Of a stretch of DNA of 23,336 nucleotides, positions 15,995 to 22,546 are shown piece after piece (position 1 is the first letter of the stretch; the number at the start of each line of letters is the position of its first letter). The DNA is from RUG13091 sp963619935. GTDB taxonomy: Bacteria; Bacillota_I; Bacilli_A; RFN20; CAG-826. The DNA is taken from positions 1 through 23,336 of the forward strand of contig CAVEYA010000037.1 of the NCBI GenBank assembly GCA_963619935.1, read 5' to 3'. Made by a program: the position numbers and the translations under genes. The notes beneath the pieces are model-generated. The model ran no database searches, was not told where the DNA came from, and saw nothing but the letters and a program-made list of their open reading frames with translations.

Positions 15995-16432
15995 ATGCCA
16001 GTTTGTCGTAATTGTGGTTCTCGTATTACAAAATTTAATAAAGATATATGCCCTATTTGCGGATGTAAGAATCCATTAGAAGGTGTTAGCAGTGAAACTA
16101 TTGAAGTCACGCAAAAGGTTGAATTAGGCGATAATAGTTTTAAAGATTATAAGCCTTGCTTAAGAGTAGTGGTTTTTGTCTTATTTATCCTTGTAGGATG
16201 GACAGGTGCTGGATATTTTTATTTAAAACATAAAAAATTAGGCCTAATTTGGTTATTTGCTAACTTAGCCTTTATAGGCGGAATAGGCGCTTTATTCGCT
16301 TTTGCTATTAAGATGGGTGGAATTGGTTTTGCAGTATCCGCGAGCATTAGTTATTTAGCAAACATAGGTATTGGTTTATTTTACTTATTTAAAAACGATA
16401 TCAAAGACGGAAACGGGGATTTTATTCACTAA
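15995..16432 (+). CDS. Zinc-ribbon membrane protein with TM2-like domain
   Basis: A 145-residue protein. The N-terminal zinc ribbon has two knuckles, CRNC (Cys4, Cys7) and CPIC (Cys19, Cys22). A linker leads to a membrane domain starting VVVFVLFILVGWTGAGYFYL, a glycine-rich pattern like TM2 domains, with two more hydrophobic segments. The tail is short and charged. A TGAGG ribosome site lies about 9 bases before ATG 15995. Its stop overlaps the rsmE start (TAATG), so it is the first visible gene of the rsmE unit. Its function is unknown; such proteins are common and poorly characterised. Confidence 0.82.
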   Translation: MPVCRNCGSRITKFNKDICPICGCKNPLEGVSSETIEVTQKVELGDNSFKDYKPCLRVVVFVLFILVGWTGAGYFYLKHKKLGLIWLFANLAFIGGIGALFAFAIKMGGIGFAVSASISYLANIGIGLFYLFKNDIKDGNGDFIH

Positions 16433-17148
16433 TGCAAAGATACTTTGCACAAGTGATTGATAAACAAGTAATACTTGATGATGGCGATGTCCATCATCTT
16501 TTACATGTAATGCGCGCACAGGTAGGAGACCAAATTGAAGTTGTTTTTAACAACCATTTATATTGCGCAACCATAAAGAATTGTTCTCCACTTTGCATTA
16601 CTGTGGATTATGAAATTCCAACTGATTCAGAACTTCCTAAGGATGTTACTTTATTCTTTGCTCTGGCAAAAGGTGACAAAATTGATTTTGTTGTGCAAAA
16701 AGCGACAGAATTAGGAGTGAAAAGAATTGTTTTATTAAAAACACAAAGATGTGTCACTAAGTTTGATAACAAGGATATTGAACATAAATTAGAAAGATTT
16801 AAAAAGATCGCTAAAGAAGCGAGTGAACAATCACATCGTTTAGTGGTCCCTGAAATTATTGGAGTAGTGGATATTAAAAACATCCCTAATGAATTATTAT
16901 CAGACAAGAATTTAATCGCGTATGAAAAAGAAGCAGGTAATACAACTAGCTTATATAAACAATTAGAAGGCGATTATGAATCGTTATCTATCTTTATTGG
17001 GCCTGAAGGTGGATTTTCCGAAGCGGAAATAGATTGTTTGACTAATAAATCGAATTTTGCCACAATCTCGCTTGGAAAGCGTATTTTAAGAACAGAAACC
17101 GCTGCGGTGTATGCTTTAAGTGTGATAGGATTTTATTTAGAGAAATAG
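16432..17148 (+). CDS. rsmE: 16S rRNA (uracil-1498-N3)-methyltransferase RsmE
   Basis: RsmE methylates N3 of U1498 in 16S rRNA of the 30S subunit using S-adenosylmethionine. The 238-residue length is normal. An N-terminal PUA-like part (HHLLHVMRAQVGDQIEVVFN) is followed by a SPOUT domain. The linking region shows FFALAKGDKIDFVVQKATELG, and the knot motifs are IGPEGGFSEAEI (189-200) and LGKRILRTETA (214-224). It overlaps the upstream zinc-ribbon gene by one base (TAATG) and is followed by the next gene after one base. Confidence 0.95.
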   Translation: MQRYFAQVIDKQVILDDGDVHHLLHVMRAQVGDQIEVVFNNHLYCATIKNCSPLCITVDYEIPTDSELPKDVTLFFALAKGDKIDFVVQKATELGVKRIVLLKTQRCVTKFDNKDIEHKLERFKKIAKEASEQSHRLVVPEIIGVVDIKNIPNELLSDKNLIAYEKEAGNTTSLYKQLEGDYESLSIFIGPEGGFSEAEIDCLTNKSNFATISLGKRILRTETAAVYALSVIGFYLEK

Positions 17149-17149
17149 T

Positions 17150-17905
17150 ATGAGCATTTATAAAATTTTAGATAGTAAGAAAAAAGCGAGAAGAAATTTT
17201 GATTTTAGTGAAGAAACAAAATTCTTTTTAGCGCATCGTGCTTTATTAGGAAAATTCCCAAGACTGTCGAATCTTTACGATAGTGAAGAAAACGAATTTA
17301 ATATTATTAGAGCAAATATTTTATTCCAAGGCTATCTCAATAAAGAGATGATTGAATTAGAAGCCAATAATATTGCCGAACATGGTGGACTTGACCACGC
17401 AAACTTTGTTTTAGCGTTAAAAGAAAGAATTGTTGGACAACCTTACTTTAAAGAAAACGATCAGAAAATCTATATTCCTTTCTTCTCTCGTGCGTTAAAT
17501 GAAATTTATTTAAATGAACCGGAAAAATTATTAACTGAACCATATTCTGAATTGGCAAAAAGTTTTGAAGATTCTTGTATTGATCCTTTTGATACCTATG
17601 GAGCAGAATTGTTTAATTCTTATTTCACACGTTTAATTAAAGTTGGACAAAAAGGATCGGAAACAGCCTTTTTCCATTACGACACAAATACGATTTATTT
17701 TGTTACTAATCAAGGTAGACTCGACAATAAACTAGTCTTATTTGATAAGTATATCAAACGACCAGTTTACACTCATATGTTAGAAAGAATCACACCTGTG
17801 GTAAATGCTTATTTTAATAATCAAAGAGAAGAAATGATTAAAGCTTTATTAGATAATAGTCTAATCTCGGAAACAATGTATCAATTAATCATTGGTAAAA
17901 AATAG
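17150..17905 (+). CDS. Conserved-looking hypothetical protein between rsmE and mtaB
   Basis: A 251-residue soluble protein that I do not recognise. It has no signal peptide, membrane segment or cysteine motif; only one cysteine is seen (near residue 142). The N-terminus is basic (DSKKKARRNFDF). The middle is helical with acidic stretches (ELEANNIAEHGGLDHANFVL), and a beta section follows (SETAFFHYDTNTIYFVTNQG). Codon use matches its neighbours and it is packed into the operon: one base after rsmE and one base before the mtaB ATG. That argues for a real, co-expressed protein, perhaps linked to RNA modification or translation (inference from position only). Confidence 0.8.
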   Translation: MSIYKILDSKKKARRNFDFSEETKFFLAHRALLGKFPRLSNLYDSEENEFNIIRANILFQGYLNKEMIELEANNIAEHGGLDHANFVLALKERIVGQPYFKENDQKIYIPFFSRALNEIYLNEPEKLLTEPYSELAKSFEDSCIDPFDTYGAELFNSYFTRLIKVGQKGSETAFFHYDTNTIYFVTNQGRLDNKLVLFDKYIKRPVYTHMLERITPVVNAYFNNQREEMIKALLDNSLISETMYQLIIGKK

Positions 17906-17906
17906 T

Positions 17907-19139
17907 ATGACATTTAAAACTATCTCCCTTGGATGCAAGGTGAACTCTTATGAAATCAGCGCTTTAACTTCTTTGCTTTTAAAAAGAGGCTATTTAGTGT
18001 GTGAAGATAATAATCCTGATGTCGTGATTATTAATACTTGTTCCGTTACTGCTACTGCGGATCAAAAATCTCGACAACATATTCGTAAATTAATGAAGAA
18101 TTATCCAAACGCAATATGTGTGGTGATGGGGTGTTATGCACAAGGAAATGTCGACTTTATTGATGAATATATCAAGCCACAAATCTTGATTGGTACATCT
18201 CATAGAGACGAAATACCAGAATTAATTGAACAATATCTTAAAGATAAAACCCCAATCACGAAAGTAGATAATAATCCAAGAAAGTTTGCTTATGAAGAAA
18301 TAGCGGTTACTTCCTTTAGCGAAAATATTCGTGCTTATTTAAAGATTCAAGATGGTTGTGATAATTTTTGCTCTTATTGCTTAATCCCTTATCGCAGAGG
18401 AAAGATGAGAAGCAGAAATAAAGAAAATATTATTGAAGAAGCAAAATATTTAATTTCTCAAGGCTATCCAGAAATTGTTTTAACTGGTATTCATGTTGGT
18501 GGTTATGGGCAAGATTTAAAAGATTGTTCTTTTTCTTCTTTAGTGAAAGAGCTTTGTGCATTAGAAGGTATGGAAGGTTTACGCATTTCTTCTATTGAAG
18601 AAAGTGAAATTGATGAACAATTAATTAATTTAGTAAAAAATGAAAAATGCCTCGCTAAGCACTTACATATTCCATTACAAAGCGGTAGTGAATCTGTCCT
18701 TAAAAGAATGAATCGTAAATATAATAAAGAACAATTCTTAAATAAAATTAAACACATTAAAGAAGAAATTCCAGGAATTGCTTTATCGACAGATGTGATT
18801 GTGGGATTCCCTGGAGAAACTGTGGAAGAATTCCGTGAATCCTATGATTTTATTAAAGAATGTGGTTTTCATATGTTACATGTTTTTCCTTTCTCCGCTA
18901 GAGAAGGCACAGGTGCGTATTTAATGCCTAATCAAGTTGATCCAAAAGATAAAGCTATGCGCGTTAAGGTGTTAATGGATTTATCTCGTGAACTATGGGG
19001 TAACTATGTTAATCAATTCGTTAATCAAGAAGTAGAAGTATTAATTGAGAAATATGATGAAGAAAAGCAATGCAATATTGGCCACACAAACAACTATATT
19101 GATGTAAAAATACCAGGAAATAAGCAAAAAATAGGCTAG
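17907..19139 (+). CDS. mtaB: tRNA (N6-L-threonylcarbamoyladenosine-37-C2)-methylthiotransferase MtaB
   Basis: MtaB converts t6A37 to ms2t6A in ANN-decoding tRNAs, using two [4Fe-4S] clusters and SAM. The N-terminal methylthiotransferase domain has the three cluster cysteines (LGCKVN Cys10, NTCSVT Cys45, MGCYAQ Cys76). The radical-SAM motif CDNFCSYC holds Cys151, Cys155 and Cys158, followed by IPYRRGKMRSR. LSTDVIVGFPGET and LHVFPFSAREGT are MtaB-type. The C-terminal TRAM domain is short, ending VKIPGNKQKIG; after the TAG the same frame would read AKKLK before the next stop. At about 410 residues it is shorter than typical MtaB (about 430-450). ATG 17907 is chosen over an in-frame TTG at 17892 that lies inside the previous gene. 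Confidence 0.93.
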   Translation: MTFKTISLGCKVNSYEISALTSLLLKRGYLVCEDNNPDVVIINTCSVTATADQKSRQHIRKLMKNYPNAICVVMGCYAQGNVDFIDEYIKPQILIGTSHRDEIPELIEQYLKDKTPITKVDNNPRKFAYEEIAVTSFSENIRAYLKIQDGCDNFCSYCLIPYRRGKMRSRNKENIIEEAKYLISQGYPEIVLTGIHVGGYGQDLKDCSFSSLVKELCALEGMEGLRISSIEESEIDEQLINLVKNEKCLAKHLHIPLQSGSESVLKRMNRKYNKEQFLNKIKHIKEEIPGIALSTDVIVGFPGETVEEFRESYDFIKECGFHMLHVFPFSAREGTGAYLMPNQVDPKDKAMRVKVLMDLSRELWGNYVNQFVNQEVEVLIEKYDEEKQCNIGHTNNYIDVKIPGNKQKIG

Positions 19140-19222
19140 GCCAAAAAGTTAAAATAAAATTAGAGAAAAGTATGATTATATCTAAATAATTTCTATTTTT
19201 TTAGAACTTGACAAAATTAGTA

Positions 19223-19251
19223 TTGCACTTTTTCCCTATATTTAATACAAT
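19223..19251 (+). promoter_or_regulatory. Promoter of rpmF
   Basis: TTGCAC (19223-19228), a 17-base spacer and TACAAT (19246-19251). A consensus TTGACA (19208-19213) lies just upstream but has no -10 at correct spacing. Confidence 0.6.
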
Positions 19252-19278
19252 TAAGCAGGTAAAAACGGAGGATAGATT

Positions 19279-19467
19279 ATGGCAGTCCCACAAAGAAGAA
19301 TTAGTAAAACCCGCAAAAGAATGAGACGTACACACTTCAAATTAAGTGTTTCCGGCTTAGTTACTTGCCCAAAATGCGGTGCAATGATTAAATCCCATCA
19401 TGTTTGTCCAAAATGTGGCTATTATGATGGCAAAGTTGTTGTCAATAACGGCAAATTAGTGAAATAA
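19279..19467 (+). CDS. rpmF: 50S ribosomal protein L32
   Basis: A 62-residue zinc-binding ribosomal protein. MAVPQRRISKTRKRMRRTHF is the standard L32 N-terminus, and the zinc knuckles are CPKC (Cys30, Cys33) and CPKC (Cys43, Cys46), making this the zinc-retaining form of the protein. A strong GGAGG ribosome site precedes ATG 19279. It has its own promoter and terminator. In many Firmicutes rpmF follows yceD; here it follows mtaB instead. Confidence 0.97.
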   Translation: MAVPQRRISKTRKRMRRTHFKLSVSGLVTCPKCGAMIKSHHVCPKCGYYDGKVVVNNGKLVK

Positions 19468-19480
19468 CGTATTAAAGAAT

Positions 19481-19506
19481 AGGTCGCAAGACCTTTTTCT
19501 TTTTGT
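19481..19506 (+). terminator. Terminator of rpmF
   Basis: AGGTC-GCAA-GACCT forms a 5-bp GC-containing stem with a stable GNRA tetraloop, followed by a long T-rich tract. Confidence 0.88.
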
Positions 19507-19536
19507 TAATATATTAAATGTTAGGAGAAAATTTCT

Positions 19537-20172
19537 ATGACATATAACAAATTAATTGATCACACTCTTTTAAAGCAGGACGCTACTCCTGAACAAATTG
19601 TAAAGCTTTGTGAAGAAGCAAAACAATTTGATTTCATGTCCGTATGTGTTAATCCTGCTTATGTTCCTTTAGCAGCGAACTGCTTAAAAGGTAGCACAGT
19701 AAAAGTCTGCACTGTAATTGGCTTTCCTTTAGGAATGAATTTAACCAAAACAAAAGTGGAGGAAGCTTCCCTTTGCATTAAAGAAGGAGCAGATGAAATT
19801 GATATGGTTATCAATGTCGGCATGCTTAAAGCTGGACATGATGACTATGTAGAAGAAGAAATTAAAGAATTAAAAGCCGTAGCAGGTAGCAAAATCTTAA
19901 AAGTAATTATTGAAACTTGCTTATTAACCGATGAAGAAAAAGTAAGAGCTTGCTTAGCTGCTAAAAACGCTGGTGCAGATTTTGTAAAAACAAGTACTGG
20001 TTTCTCTACTGGTGGGGCAACGGTACATGATATCAAACTTATGCGTGAAACCGTTGGTCCAGAGATGGGCGTTAAAGCTTCTGGCGGTGTACGTACACAC
20101 GAAGATTTATTAGCAATGGTGGAGGCTGGTGCAACTCGTATTGGTACATCAAACGGCACCAAGATTATTTAA
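19537..20172 (+). CDS. deoC: Deoxyribose-phosphate aldolase
   Basis: DeoC cleaves 2-deoxyribose-5-phosphate to glyceraldehyde-3-phosphate and acetaldehyde in deoxynucleoside catabolism. The protein is a 211-residue class I aldolase barrel. Key residues are visible: Asp89 in DEIDMVINVG, the Schiff-base lysine Lys151 in DFVKTSTGF, and the second active-site lysine Lys180 in GVKASGGVRT. The N-terminal IDHTLLKQDAT is typical. Ribosome site AGGAGA (19523-19528) supports the ATG. No other nucleoside-salvage genes are nearby, so it stands alone here. Confidence 0.97.
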   Translation: MTYNKLIDHTLLKQDATPEQIVKLCEEAKQFDFMSVCVNPAYVPLAANCLKGSTVKVCTVIGFPLGMNLTKTKVEEASLCIKEGADEIDMVINVGMLKAGHDDYVEEEIKELKAVAGSKILKVIIETCLLTDEEKVRACLAAKNAGADFVKTSTGFSTGGATVHDIKLMRETVGPEMGVKASGGVRTHEDLLAMVEAGATRIGTSNGTKII

Positions 20173-20184
20173 TAAATATAATCA

Positions 20185-20214
20185 TTGCTTTTAATAAAAA
20201 GTCTGTAATATAAT
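20185..20214 (+). promoter_or_regulatory. Promoter of rpsU and tRNA-fMet
   Basis: TTGCTT (20185-20190), an 18-base spacer and a perfect TATAAT (20209-20214), 35 bases before the rpsU start. Confidence 0.68.
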
Positions 20215-20249
20215 ATTCAAGCGCATTTAAGCGAGATGGAGGTGAACCT

Positions 20250-20426
20250 ATGCCAAAGACAGTTGTTCGTGAAAACGAATCATTAGACGACGCACTTCGT
20301 AGATTTAAGCGCCAAGTCAATAAAGCGGGCACCATCCAAGAGTGCCGTCGTAGAGAATCTTTCTTAAAGAAAGGTTTAAAGCGTAAGCTCAAAAGCGAAA
20401 ACGCACGTCGTAAAAATCGCAAATAG
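20250..20426 (+). CDS. rpsU: 30S ribosomal protein S21
   Basis: A 58-residue basic ribosomal protein. MPKTVVRENESLDDALRRFK is the canonical S21 N-terminus, followed by a highly basic helical tail (RRRESFLKKGLKRKLKSENA and a basic end). S21 helps position mRNA for initiation on the 30S subunit. A perfect GGAGGTGA ribosome site (20238-20245) precedes ATG 20250. It stops 30 bases before initiator tRNA, with no terminator between, so the two are probably one transcript. Confidence 0.96.
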   Translation: MPKTVVRENESLDDALRRFKRQVNKAGTIQECRRRESFLKKGLKRKLKSENARRKNRK

Positions 20427-20431
20427 TATAT

Positions 20432-20451
20432 TGGGTTCTTAACTGAACCCA
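20432..20451 (+). other. Hairpin between rpsU and tRNA-fMet
   Basis: TGGGTTC (20432-20438) pairs perfectly with GAACCCA (20445-20451) across a 6-base loop. No T-run follows, and the tRNA begins five bases later. It looks like an mRNA 3'-end protector or a processing element rather than a terminator. Confidence 0.6.
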
Positions 20452-20456
20452 GACAT

Positions 20457-20534
20457 CGCGGGGTAGAGCAGCCTGGTAGCTCGTCGGGCCCATAACCCGG
20501 AGGTCAGTTGGTTCAAATCCACTCCCCGCAACCA
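20457..20534 (+). tRNA. Initiator tRNA-fMet (CAT)
   Basis: It has the initiator hallmarks: an unpaired C1-A72 position, anticodon stem TCGGG/CCCGG with three consecutive G-C pairs, and loop CCCATAA. CCA is encoded. It is 78 bases long, one more than usual, because the T-stem 5' strand reads AGTTGG against CCACT, leaving one extra T. Confidence 0.93.
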
Positions 20535-20544
20535 GATGAAAGCT

Positions 20545-20576
20545 ACAGTATTGATTGAATTCAATACTGTTTTTTC
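20545..20576 (+). terminator. Terminator after tRNA-fMet
   Basis: A perfect 10-bp stem ACAGTATTGA/TCAATACTGT with a 6-base loop is followed by a T-run. A TTGAAT...TATAAT pair (20555-20560, 20579-20584, 18-base spacing) overlapping it may be the promoter of the following operon. Confidence 0.9.
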
Positions 20577-20618
20577 TTTATAATTTTATAATTAGGATGT
20601 ATTAATGGAGTTTTTATT

Positions 20619-21014
20619 ATGAATAAAGTAGTAGAAGAATTAAAGAAAACTAAAATATTTTATATCGCGACGGTTGATGGTGATAAACCTCGTGTTAGAC
20701 CATTTTCAAGTGTTGCAGAATTTGAAGGGCGAGCTTATATTTGCACAGGCCGTCATAAAGAAACATATAAACAATTAACTAGTAATCCTCATATTGAATT
20801 AAGTGGGATGTATGATGGTGGAACTTGGTTAAGAGTGTCTGCGGATGTAATTGAGGATGATAGAATTGAAGCTGAGCAAGCTGTTTTAGATGATCCGACG
20901 GGGCCTTCTCAACTTTATAAAGCTGGCGATGGTAGATTTGTAGTTTTTAAACTTACTAATGTTAAAGCTTATAAATACAATTTCTATAGTGCTCCTGAAG
21001 AAATAAAAGAATAA
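20619..21014 (+). CDS. Pyridoxamine 5'-phosphate oxidase-family (split-barrel flavin) protein
   Basis: A 131-residue protein of the PNPOx-like split-barrel family, which binds FMN or a related flavin. The typical opening is VVEELKKTKIFYIATVDGDK, then RVRPFSSVAEFEGRAYICTG (the loop that contacts flavin phosphate in relatives). LSNP-like TSNPHIELSG and a C-terminal strand VVFKLTNVKAYKYNFYS follow. The length is normal for the single-domain group. The substrate is unknown; members range from flavin or F420 reductases to haem-handling proteins. The ATG has a GGAG site 8 bases upstream. Its stop overlaps the macrodomain start (TAATG), placing it first in the macrodomain/sirtuin operon. Confidence 0.85.
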   Translation: MNKVVEELKKTKIFYIATVDGDKPRVRPFSSVAEFEGRAYICTGRHKETYKQLTSNPHIELSGMYDGGTWLRVSADVIEDDRIEAEQAVLDDPTGPSQLYKAGDGRFVVFKLTNVKAYKYNFYSAPEEIKE

Positions 21015-21757
21015 TGAATGATTTAGAATGGTGTATTAAATATTTAAAAGACTATAACCATATCAATGATGATTTACCTATTGATTGGTCTATTTTTAGA
21101 GCGCTTTTAAATATCACAATGCCGATTAATCTTTCGGATGAATTTTATAAAAAACAAGATGCTATCTTAAAAAATGAATTGCTAAAGAAAGAAATAATTG
21201 ATATTTCTTCTTTCCCTGTAGGTATATCACTATATAAGGGTGACATCACTCTTTTAAAAGCAGACGCAATCGTGAATGCTTGCAATTCTCAAATGTTAGG
21301 ATGTTTTGTTCCCGGCCATCACTGCATTGATAATGCAATACATACTTATGCAGGTTTACAATTAAGAAGAGAAATGATGGACATCATGTCTAAACAAGGA
21401 TATGAAGAACCAAATGGGCAAGTGAAAGTCACTAGTGCCTATAATCTTCCTTCTAGATATATCTTCCACACGGTCGGGCCTATTTATTCAGGCATTCATG
21501 AAGATGAAATTGATTTGTTTAATTGCTATTATTCGTGTTTAAAAAAGGCTGATGAAATGAAGCTTGAGTCAATAGTGTTTTGTTCTTTGTCTACTGGTGT
21601 GTTTGGCTTTCCTATTGAAAAAGCCAGTAAGATTGCTATTAAATGTGTACAATCATACATGAATAAGGAAAATAAAAATATCAAAAAAGTAATATTTGAT
21701 GTCTTTAGTGAAACGGATTATGAAGTCTACGATAGAAACCTTAAGAAAGCTAATTAA
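21014..21757 (+). CDS. Zinc-dependent macrodomain protein (predicted ADP-ribosyl hydrolase)
   Basis: It is predicted to remove ADP-ribose from protein, reversing the neighbouring sirtuin. About 70 helical N-terminal residues precede the macrodomain. The latter shows YKGDITLLKADAIVNACNS, then the zinc-site signature GCFVPGHHCIDNAIH with Cys97, His102 and Cys104 as probable ligands. FHTVGPIYSG and the phosphate loop SLSTGVFGFP (191-200) complete the fold. This signature belongs to the Zn-macro subgroup linked to SirTM sirtuins in Firmicutes and some pathogens. The start overlaps the PNPOx stop (TAATG), and the sirtuin starts inside its 3' end. Catalytic use of zinc is known for the family and not shown here. 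Confidence 0.92.
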   Translation: MNDLEWCIKYLKDYNHINDDLPIDWSIFRALLNITMPINLSDEFYKKQDAILKNELLKKEIIDISSFPVGISLYKGDITLLKADAIVNACNSQMLGCFVPGHHCIDNAIHTYAGLQLRREMMDIMSKQGYEEPNGQVKVTSAYNLPSRYIFHTVGPIYSGIHEDEIDLFNCYYSCLKKADEMKLESIVFCSLSTGVFGFPIEKASKIAIKCVQSYMNKENKNIKKVIFDVFSETDYEVYDRNLKKAN

Positions 21758-22535
21758 TGAAGCAGATGCGATTGTTATTGGCGCAGGAGCAGGATTGTCA
21801 ACTGCGGCTGGTTTTGTCTATGGCGGAGAATTCTTTAAAGAACATTTTCCAGACATGGTTAAGCGCGGATATGAAGAAATGTATTCTGCAGGTTTTCATA
21901 ATTTTTTAACAAGTGAAGAAAAGTGGGGCTATTGGTGCCGACATATTTATTACTGTCGATATGTTGGGGTTAAACAGTTATATGTTAATCTTTTTAATTT
22001 AATTAAGGAAAAAAACTATTTTGTCATTACCACAAATGTTGACCATCAATTCCAACTTGCTGGTTTTGATAAAAATAGACTTTTTTACACCCAAGGTGAT
22101 TATGGCTTATTTCAATGTTCAAAACCATGTCATCAAAAGACATATGATAATGAAAAGATGGTGAAAGAAATGGTGAATAGTCTAAAAGACTATAAGATTC
22201 CTTCATCTCTTATTCCAAGATGTCCAGTATGTGGTAAAGAAATGACTACAAATCTTAGAGTGGACGATAGATTTGTCGAAGATAATGGTTGGCATCAAGC
22301 AGCTTCTAGATACAACCAATTCTTAAATAACAACAAAGAAAAGAAAGTGTTATTTCTCGAATTAGGAGTGGGATGGAATACTCCAGGGATAATTAAGATT
22401 CCTTTTATGCAAATGACATATAGGTTTAAAGATGCTAATTATGTGATTATGAATAAGGAAAAGGATAATATTCCATTAGAAATAAAAGACAAAACACTAC
22501 TTATTGATGATGATTTAAACGAAATTTTAGGCTGA
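21720..22535 (+). CDS. Class M sirtuin (SirTM), predicted protein ADP-ribosyltransferase
   Basis: A 271-residue sirtuin using NAD+. The Rossmann motif is GAGAGLSTAAG (21-31) and the NAD pocket is TTNVDH (Asn106). The position usually held by the catalytic deacetylase histidine is glutamine (Gln125 in FYTQGDYG), as in SirTM enzymes that ADP-ribosylate rather than deacylate. Zinc cysteines are Cys133, Cys137, Cys168 and Cys171 (CPVC). The C-terminal ELGVGWNTPGIIKIPF is SirTM-like. ATG 21720 (MKSTIETLRKL) is preferred, giving a 38-base overlap with the macrodomain gene. ATG 21699 and TTG 21696 also lie in frame, without better ribosome sites. It ends with TGA, 11 bases from the convergent gene, with no visible terminator. 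Confidence 0.93.
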   Translation: MKSTIETLRKLINEADAIVIGAGAGLSTAAGFVYGGEFFKEHFPDMVKRGYEEMYSAGFHNFLTSEEKWGYWCRHIYYCRYVGVKQLYVNLFNLIKEKNYFVITTNVDHQFQLAGFDKNRLFYTQGDYGLFQCSKPCHQKTYDNEKMVKEMVNSLKDYKIPSSLIPRCPVCGKEMTTNLRVDDRFVEDNGWHQAASRYNQFLNNNKEKKVLFLELGVGWNTPGIIKIPFMQMTYRFKDANYVIMNKEKDNIPLEIKDKTLLIDDDLNEILG

Positions 22536-22546
22536 TATTTTGTTAC

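Noticed and set aside
16608..16907. Minus-strand frame inside rsmE
   Set aside because: rsmE is unambiguous; the opposite frame has no motif or ribosome site.
20165..20422. Minus-strand frame opposite rpsU
   Set aside because: The plus strand encodes canonical S21 with a perfect ribosome site.
21696..21719. Upstream TTG/ATG starts for the sirtuin
   Set aside because: They have no better ribosome site, and the added residues do not match the usual SirTM N-terminus.
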